This document shows positions 44,078 through 49,489 of a stretch of DNA of 49,489 nucleotides, in pieces. Within the stretch, counting starts at the first letter, position 1; each line of letters begins with the position of its first letter. The DNA lies in contig JBBDRB010000024.1 of NCBI GenBank assembly GCA_040905685.1, positions 1-49,489 on the forward strand, in the 5' to 3' direction. The notes beneath the pieces were generated by a model. The model saw only the letters and a program-made list of their open reading frames with translations, searched no databases and was not told the origin of the DNA. The DNA is from JBBDMU01 sp040905685. GTDB lineage: Bacteria; Bacteroidota; Rhodothermia; Balneolales; Natronogracilivirgulaceae. Position numbers and translations under genes: made by a program.

Positions 44078-45472
44078 ATGAAACATCATACTACCACTAC
44101 CGGCCGCTTGTTTTGCCTGGCCTGCTTGCTTTTTGTTTTCCCTGCACTACTCCAGGCCCAGGATACCGTCAGGGTCTCGCTACAGGATTTCATCAACCGG
44201 GGCATTGAGCGTTCTTCGTTGATGGATGCGGAAAGGCAGAATATCGAGTTAGCCGAAAATACGTTTGCCAGAGCGCGTGGTTCGAGAATTTTGCCTGAAA
44301 TCGAACTCACCACCGCACATGGACTGGTTCCCGGGGTGATAAGCAGGGTACCCGGCATAGGAGAGGGCTCCCTGTACCTGGACCCGAACCTGGAGAATGA
44401 CTGGGAAAATTGGGGTATATTTACCCAGGCCGAACTCTCAGCCATTCAGCCCATATATACCTGGGGAGCCATTAACAATGCTATAAATGCAGCCCAGGCC
44501 GGTGCCACGGCATCCCGTCACGAATTCGATGTGGAACGCAGCGGGTATGAACTTCAGCTCGTGGAGCTGTATTATGGCCGGGTGCTGGCCCTGGAAATGG
44601 AGCGATTGCTGACCGAGGCTTCCGATCAGTTGAGCCGGGCGGAAAATATGATGGAACGGATGATCGAAGACGGCGACCCGGATCTGGAAGAATCCGATGT
44701 CTATACGTTCAATATATTCCGTCATCAGTTTGCTTCCCAGGCTGAGGAAGTGAGGCAAAACGTTTTGTTTGTGGAACAGGCCTGGGATCTGGCTTTGAAA
44801 CCCGGCGGGCAAGCGGTCTTATATCCGGAGGATCCTTACCTGGACCCGGTTGCCAATGATATACAGGAAATCGACTACTATCGAAGCCAGGCCATGGATA
44901 ACCGTCCTGAAATAAAAGGGCTGAATTCCGCTGCCGAAGCCGCCGGTTATGGCGTCAAGGCAACCCGGGCTCAGTTTCTTCCGGGCCTGTTCCTGGGTTT
45001 GCAGGGCCGTTTTGCCTATACCCCCAACCGGCCGAGGCAGACCAATCCGTTCATTATTAACAATACGAATTACGGGTCGGGATCTTTCGGCGTCGGATTA
45101 AGGCAGAATCTTAACATTGGTGGAATGAAACGGGAAGCCGAACGCTCTGAAGCCCAGTTGCGTCAGGCAAAATATTTTAAAGACGCTGCCGTTGACGGTA
45201 TTTCTCTGGAACTAAATGAACAGTATAGAGATGTCAGAATTGCGGAGGCCAGAGTTACCAATACCCGTCAGGCTCTGAACGTAAGCAACGAGTGGCTTCG
45301 AATGGAACAAATCGATTTCGACCTTGGATTTGGTGATGTGGAGAATCTGGTGGATGCCGTCAGGTCCAACCTCGAACTGGAAGTAAGTTACCGGCAACAT
45401 ATTCACGAATATAATATAAGCATTGCCCGTTTATACCATGCAGCCGGTATAACATTAAGCGAACTGGAATAA
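44078..45472 (+). CDS. TolC-family outer-membrane efflux protein
   Basis: 464 residues from the ATG at 44078, which directly precedes a clean signal peptide (GRLFCLACLLFVFPALLQAQ); an in-frame GTG at 43961 would add an odd N-terminal stretch. Two long alpha-helical repeats carry the TolC/OEP pattern, with LVELYYGRVLALEMERLL in the first half and LNEQYRDVRIAEARVTNTRQAL in the second. FGVGLRQNLNIGG is a barrel strand region. It lies 9 bases before an mlaC-like gene, so it may belong to a lipid-export or lipid-exchange system. No inner-membrane pump is nearby. Confidence 0.85.
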   Translation: MKHHTTTTGRLFCLACLLFVFPALLQAQDTVRVSLQDFINRGIERSSLMDAERQNIELAENTFARARGSRILPEIELTTAHGLVPGVISRVPGIGEGSLYLDPNLENDWENWGIFTQAELSAIQPIYTWGAINNAINAAQAGATASRHEFDVERSGYELQLVELYYGRVLALEMERLLTEASDQLSRAENMMERMIEDGDPDLEESDVYTFNIFRHQFASQAEEVRQNVLFVEQAWDLALKPGGQAVLYPEDPYLDPVANDIQEIDYYRSQAMDNRPEIKGLNSAAEAAGYGVKATRAQFLPGLFLGLQGRFAYTPNRPRQTNPFIINNTNYGSGSFGVGLRQNLNIGGMKREAERSEAQLRQAKYFKDAAVDGISLELNEQYRDVRIAEARVTNTRQALNVSNEWLRMEQIDFDLGFGDVENLVDAVRSNLELEVSYRQHIHEYNISIARLYHAAGITLSELE

Positions 45473-45481
45473 AATTAACGT

Positions 45482-46087
45482 ATGAAAATCTTAAAAAAAC
45501 ATTTAATTGCCCTGGCTCTGCTTGCCGTGGCCATACCGGCGATGGCTGTCATACAGTCTTCGCCGGCAGAAGAAGAAATTATAAACCTGCTTGATGAGAG
45601 AGACCGTCAGATTAAAACCCTCATTGGTCCGGAGGAAACGACTTATACGGAAGAACAAAGGCAGGAACTGACGAATATCATCAATGACATCATTGACTAT
45701 TCCGCCATGGCGGAGACGGCCCTGCAAGACACCTGGCAGGAGATCAGCAGTGAAGAAAGGGAGAAGTTCATCGAATTATTCTCGACCATCATCCGTCAGC
45801 AGTCGCTTAGCCAGCTTAATATCTATCGTGCTGAAGTTACGTACGACAACGTAGAGGTCGTGGGTGATTCAGCCATGGTGGAAACAACAGCCATGCTGGA
45901 AGATGTGAGAACTCCTGTATTGTATGAAATGGAACGTCGTAACGGAGAATGGGTCATTACGGATATGGCTATCGATAATCTCTGGACTGCAGAATCTTAC
46001 AAGCGATCTTTCCAAAATCAGATCCGGCGCCGGGGCTTCGATGCGTTACTGACCAGTCTGGAAAGAAGAGCGGAGAGACAACAATAA
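45482..46087 (+). CDS. mlaC: MlaC/Ttg2D-family periplasmic phospholipid-binding protein
   Basis: 201 residues with a signal peptide (about 1-22). The family pattern is visible: INDIIDYSAMAETALQDTWQEISSEEREKFIELFSTIIRQQSL, then beta strands such as VEVVGDSAMVETTAML and NGEWVITDMAIDNLW, and SYKRSFQNQIRRRGFDALL at the end. MlaC carries phospholipids across the periplasm between the outer membrane and the MlaFED transporter. Those partners (mlaE, mlaF, mlaD) are not in this window. The co-directional TolC-family gene is its only likely partner here. Confidence 0.88.
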   Translation: MKILKKHLIALALLAVAIPAMAVIQSSPAEEEIINLLDERDRQIKTLIGPEETTYTEEQRQELTNIINDIIDYSAMAETALQDTWQEISSEEREKFIELFSTIIRQQSLSQLNIYRAEVTYDNVEVVGDSAMVETTAMLEDVRTPVLYEMERRNGEWVITDMAIDNLWTAESYKRSFQNQIRRRGFDALLTSLERRAERQQ

Positions 46088-46088
46088 C

Positions 46089-46132
46089 TTTCATTAATGA
46101 AAATTAAACGTTAAATTAAGATTACTTAATTT
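46089..46132. repeat. AT-rich inverted repeats between mlaC and a glycosyltransferase gene
   Basis: Two elements: the perfect 14-base palindrome TTTCATTAATGAAA (46089-46102), starting one base after the mlaC stop, and the hairpin AAATTAAG-ATTA-CTTAATTT (46113-46132) with perfect eight-base arms. They may end the mlaC message or serve as an operator for the next gene. With such AT-rich sequence, chance is not excluded. Confidence 0.4.
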
Positions 46133-46152
46133 TCTTAAGAATTGTTTTTTCC

Positions 46153-47193
46153 ATGTTAAGAGCTTTACCTCGAAAAACGCTTGCTAAAGAAGGCTATATT
46201 TTCGCCATATACGGTAACTTTAAGTACCTGAAGCATGCCGTTGCCGCTGCATCAACGGTTCGCCGCCATGATAATGAACGTCCTATTGCCCTGATCTGTG
46301 AACAGAAGCATCACGATGAGCTGAAAAAAAACAACATGCTCGATGTTTTCGATTTCATTTATCCCTTAGGCGAGAATCACACCTCCATCGTTGGTTTTAA
46401 ACATAACATCAACGAATACATGCTATTTGACCGGAACCTGTATCTGGATTGCGACATGGTATGGTGCAAAGACCCGGATCCGCTATGGACCAGCCTTTCG
46501 GCTCATCCTTTTACCATAACGGGAAATCAGACAGCCGATCATTTCTTTGGCGGACCCAAAAACTTTTCCATCATATCGGATTATATTTTAGGGCGGAGGC
46601 AAAGAACCCTTAAGAACTTTGGCCTGTCCTACCTGAGCCGGGTGCAATCCGGCATGATGTATGCCCAGGATTACAATCTTACCCGGGAAGTCTGCCAGAC
46701 AGCAAAGAAGATGCTTGAACGCAAGAACGAAACGCATTTTCTCAGCAGGACCCTCGAGGAAGGACGTAACGAAGAGTCCTGTGAATGGAGTCTGGCCATG
46801 GCCATGTCTAAACTGAACATCCCTGTGCATCCATGGCTGCAGGGCCATACGAGTCCGCAGCTGGATTACATTCAGGATATGACCTCACACGATCGTGACT
46901 TCGAATATGTTTCCTGTACCTATTACAGCAATGATTTTGTCTATTCGTTCCGTGGGTTGAAATATGATGCCATCCGGAATATGCTGATCAAATTGTTTTC
47001 CATTGTTCCGGGCTATGGCGATCATATGAAAGTTGTACCCTATGCCCTGCATTTCGGGTGGTATCACCAAAAACAGCCGTTTTTTGATTTCTCTAATAAA
47101 ACATGGCAAGACCTTAAGGTGAAAGCGGCTGCCAGTATGGAAAGCAGCAAGGCCGAAGCTGAGGATGGTGAATATTCAAATACAATGGTTTGA
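46153..47193 (+). CDS. GT-A-type glycosyltransferase-like protein
   Basis: 346 residues without a signal peptide. The N-terminus GYIFAIYGNFKYLKHAVAAASTVRRHDNERPIAL is like nucleotide-sugar transferases that begin with a beta-alpha unit. A DxD-type metal and sugar-nucleotide site is in LYLDCDMVWCKDPD. VQSGMMYAQ and HFGWYHQ are further possible active-site segments. It resembles GT8-like families but I cannot assign one. The gene heads a run of polysaccharide genes, so a surface-glycan role is likely. Confidence 0.6.
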   Translation: MLRALPRKTLAKEGYIFAIYGNFKYLKHAVAAASTVRRHDNERPIALICEQKHHDELKKNNMLDVFDFIYPLGENHTSIVGFKHNINEYMLFDRNLYLDCDMVWCKDPDPLWTSLSAHPFTITGNQTADHFFGGPKNFSIISDYILGRRQRTLKNFGLSYLSRVQSGMMYAQDYNLTREVCQTAKKMLERKNETHFLSRTLEEGRNEESCEWSLAMAMSKLNIPVHPWLQGHTSPQLDYIQDMTSHDRDFEYVSCTYYSNDFVYSFRGLKYDAIRNMLIKLFSIVPGYGDHMKVVPYALHFGWYHQKQPFFDFSNKTWQDLKVKAAASMESSKAEAEDGEYSNTMV

Positions 47194-47252
47194 AATCCAG
47201 CCTAATGCCGGAAACGGGCTTTGAATATCCATTCATTTAATGAGTCTATAGC

Positions 47253-48566
47253 TTGAAACGGGTACTTCTTTTTGCCCCTTATTTTCCGCCACGCCGTAGG
47301 GTCGGTTCCTACAGGGCTTTTAAATTTGCCATTCATCTCAGGAAATTCGGCTGGGACCCCCTGGTCGTTCACCTTAGGGAAAAGAATGAGCGGTTGAGTG
47401 AGCGGGAAAAAGAATTTCTTCGTGAAGTACCCTGCATCCCCTTAAGCACTCCCCTGGACCTCACTGCGTCCTCATCCGGATCATATGCTCCCGGAAAGGA
47501 TCAACCCGGGACGACCCGTAAATTCATGTTCTCCGATTATTTCGACCGTGCTTTTCCGGTTGATACCTGGTGGCCTGTATTCAGCTATCATCATAAAACG
47601 CTCCAGAGGATCGTCCGTGAATTTAAACCTGATGTGCTATGGAGTACGGCCGATCCCTGGTCGGTTCATCTGGCCGCTATGAAGATCGCCCGCAACCATA
47701 ACATCCCCTGGATCGCTGATTTTCGTGATCCGTGGACCCTGTGTCCGGTTCGCTCCCGTGGCCGGATGCCCTGGGCCAGGGCTATGGACAAAAGGGCGGA
47801 GAAGAGCATTCTGGAAAATGCTGATCATGTTACGTTCACCGCTGAGAATACGGCCAAACGCTACCTGCAGCATTACACCGCCCTGACAACGCCTGTGAGC
47901 ACCATCTATAACTCCTTTGATGATGTTTTTTTTAAACCCCTGCAGCCGAATAAGCCAGCAGATGCGGAGGATGAAGGGAAGTTCAGGATCATGTTTTATG
48001 GCCGGTTCCGGGCCTTGTCACCGGCCGGTCCGGCTGTCGGGCTGATGGAAGCCGTTAAAAAAATGGATCCGGACGTGTATAAGACCGTCACTCTGCAATC
48101 CAGCGGCAGCCTTCCTGCAGCAGACGTCATCAGGGCAGACCGCGCCGGCGTGTACGGGGCTTTCGAAACGATACCGGCCGAGCCCTACGAAAACACGCTT
48201 AATTGCCTCGGGCAAGCCGACATGCTGCTGCTCAGCACGGAACCGGGCCGGGATGAGATCATACCCGCTAAATTCTGGGATTATCTGGCCGCAGGAAAAC
48301 CGATTCTGTCTTTCTCACAGAACCCGGAAATCGACGAGATTCTCAGGCGCACGAATACCGGGAGGCAGTTTGCCCTAACAGAGACGGGCGAAGCAGCAGC
48401 TTTGGTTGTACGCTGCCACAACGCATGGAGGCAGGGTAAGTCCCTGCCGTTTTCCGACAACGCCGGTCACAGCCGGATCCAACGCTATTCATCGCGCTGC
48501 ACGACTGCTCAGCTGGCCGGTCTGTTTGATCAACTAAGTAAAAAAGGGCAGTCTTATCAAAAATAA
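47253..48566 (+). CDS. Glycosyltransferase, GT4-like (GT-B fold)
   Basis: 437 residues. The start is TTG at 47253, directly before KRVLLFAPYFPPRRRVGSYRAFKF, the common opening of this family. The acceptor half contains VLWSTADPWSVHLAAMKIAR and WIADFRDPWTL. The donor half ends with EPGRDEIIPAKFWDYLAAGKPILSF, the conserved segment holding the nucleotide-sugar-binding Glu region. It should add a sugar to a lipid-linked glycan in the cytoplasm. Its last 11 bases overlap the proposed flippase start. Confidence 0.8.
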   Translation: MKRVLLFAPYFPPRRRVGSYRAFKFAIHLRKFGWDPLVVHLREKNERLSEREKEFLREVPCIPLSTPLDLTASSSGSYAPGKDQPGTTRKFMFSDYFDRAFPVDTWWPVFSYHHKTLQRIVREFKPDVLWSTADPWSVHLAAMKIARNHNIPWIADFRDPWTLCPVRSRGRMPWARAMDKRAEKSILENADHVTFTAENTAKRYLQHYTALTTPVSTIYNSFDDVFFKPLQPNKPADAEDEGKFRIMFYGRFRALSPAGPAVGLMEAVKKMDPDVYKTVTLQSSGSLPAADVIRADRAGVYGAFETIPAEPYENTLNCLGQADMLLLSTEPGRDEIIPAKFWDYLAAGKPILSFSQNPEIDEILRRTNTGRQFALTETGEAAALVVRCHNAWRQGKSLPFSDNAGHSRIQRYSSRCTTAQLAGLFDQLSKKGQSYQK

Positions 48567-49489
48567 TACCAGACAGGCCACCCTGGCTGAAAAAACAGGT
48601 GTTGTCGTATTCTCCAGGATCCTGACGACCGTGCTTGAACTGGGGCTGGCCATTAGTCTGGTCAACCTGCTTTCCAAGACTGATTTTGCTGTAATCAGTT
48701 ATCTGCTGCTGATCTATGAGAGTGCCCGCTACCTGGCAACACTGGGTTTTCCGGAAAGCGTATTTTATTTCTTTGAGCGTGTTACCCGGCACGCACGCAA
48801 AGCATTTGTCCTGCAAACCTGTGCCATCATGGTCGTTACGGCCACCGTATCGGCTTTGGTCATATTTGGTATTTCCTACGCCGTGCCGGGGCTGCTGGGT
48901 CACTGGAATGATGCCGACCAGGCTGCGGTAATGGAATTTTTGCCCATCATGGCCCTTGTCGCTTTTCTGGAGATCCCCACCTGGCCGGTTTCCAATGTGC
49001 TGCTGGCCGCCAACCGCCAGAAAGATGCCGCCTGGTATCAGTTGCTTACCAGCAGCCTGACCTTTGCCGCCATTATCGGGCCCCTGGCCCTGGGCTATCC
49101 GCTGATGGTGTCCCTGTATTGTTTGCTGGGATATTCCATAATCCGGTTTATTATATCGTTTCTCTGGCTTTGGGCCGTATTGCCTCCATTGGTGGAAGTA
49201 TCAGGTAAAAGCCTGCTTAAAGAGCAAATCAAGTTTGCCATCCCCATTGGAGCCTCTTCTCTGGTAAGCCGCTTCAACAAATTTATTGATAAATTTGTGG
49301 TCTCCCTGATTTTGCCGGCTGCCGCCTTAGCCGAATATAACGTCGGAGCCCAGGAGATCCCCATCGTAAGGGTAATACCCTTTGCCGTGGGATCGGTATT
49401 AATAAGCCGGTATGTGAACCTTCAGCTTGAAGATAAAAAGCAGGAGCTTCTCGAATTATGGTACAAAGGGATCCGGAAGGTGAGCCTGG
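48556..49489 (+). CDS. Wzx/MATE-like polysaccharide flippase, partial (runs off window)
   Basis: An open frame of about 311 codons reaches the window end. It is strongly hydrophobic, with at least seven membrane helices (for example SALVIFGISYAVPGLL, FAAIIGPLALGYPLM, IRFIISFLWLWAVLP), and resembles O-antigen/teichuronate flippases of the MOP superfamily. SLVSRFNKFIDKFVVSLIL is typical of the middle helices. The start is uncertain: no ATG, GTG or TTG is at the N-terminus. ATC at 48556 would give MKNNTRQATLAEKTG, a natural-looking start overlapping the glycosyltransferase stop; CTG at 48583 is another option. It would flip the lipid-linked glycan built by the two transferases before it. Confidence 0.75.
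   Translation, partial: MKNNTRQATLAEKTGVVVFSRILTTVLELGLAISLVNLLSKTDFAVISYLLLIYESARYLATLGFPESVFYFFERVTRHARKAFVLQTCAIMVVTATVSALVIFGISYAVPGLLGHWNDADQAAVMEFLPIMALVAFLEIPTWPVSNVLLAANRQKDAAWYQLLTSSLTFAAIIGPLALGYPLMVSLYCLLGYSIIRFIISFLWLWAVLPPLVEVSGKSLLKEQIKFAIPIGASSLVSRFNKFIDKFVVSLILPAAALAEYNVGAQEIPIVRVIPFAVGSVLISRYVNLQLEDKKQELLELWYKGIRKVSL

Noticed and set aside
1..49489. tRNA, rRNA, CRISPR arrays, insertion sequences, prophage
   Set aside because: I looked through the intergenic spaces and saw no cloverleaf-like segment, no regular spaced repeats, and no transposase, integrase or phage motif.

Overview
The window looks like a scaffold from a Bacteroidota-type bacterium, probably the Balneolota/Rhodothermota side of that group. 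The evidence is TonB-dependent receptors, a PorV/PorQ-family barrel, a DUF4837 lipoprotein, many lipoproteins, frequent TTG starts and few Shine-Dalgarno sequences. Taxonomy is inferred from content, not measured. The scaffold has one 100-N gap, flanked by an exact 55-base duplication that looks like an unmerged contig overlap.

Left part (1-9021): the 3' end of a cobalamin riboswitch, a BtuB-like receptor and a BtuG-like surface beta-propeller lipoprotein form a B12 uptake unit. Next comes an envelope operon, dxr-rseP-psd-pssA, with a strong promoter and tight or overlapping junctions. It faces a minus-strand pair: a thioredoxin-fold lipoprotein and a PorV/PorQ-family barrel.

Tryptophan operon (9116-16993): a 17-residue leader peptide with tandem Trp codons, a candidate antiterminator and an intrinsic terminator precede trpE-trpS-trpG-trpD-trpC-trpF-trpB-trpA. 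This is a complete classical attenuator. The tryptophanyl-tRNA synthetase gene lies inside the operon it controls. trpC has no ATG, GTG or TTG at the expected N-terminus; an ATC codon sits there.

Biotin cluster (17102-23719): a DUF4837 lipoprotein gene, then bioF, a small BioH/BioG-like esterase, bioC, bioD and bioA, with bioB convergent at the end. This gives a complete route from malonyl-ACP to biotin apart from the shared fatty-acid enzymes.

Middle (23720-37017): an orphan OmpR-type regulator behind a long AT-rich leader with a terminator-like hairpin; a MauE-thioredoxin membrane protein; a ZnuD-like TonB receptor with a palindromic operator inside its promoter; an M48 lipoprotein protease; a secreted dipeptidyl peptidase IV; a decaying Gfo/Idh/MocA-DUF1080 sugar cassette with frameshifts and an internal deletion; two lipoproteins; and a DinB-fold protein.

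Right part (37114-49489): a TetR regulator with a perfect palindrome over its promoter heads a fatty-acid beta-oxidation operon (fadN-type fusion, fadA, fadE). Then come a TolC-family protein and an MlaC-family protein, and the start of a surface-polysaccharide cluster (two glycosyltransferases and a flippase cut by the window edge). I saw no tRNA, rRNA, CRISPR array, insertion sequence or prophage. The most notable items are the trp attenuator with embedded trpS, the B12 unit, the two promoter-embedded palindromes and the decaying sugar cassette. I do not see a clear wholly new multi-gene system.
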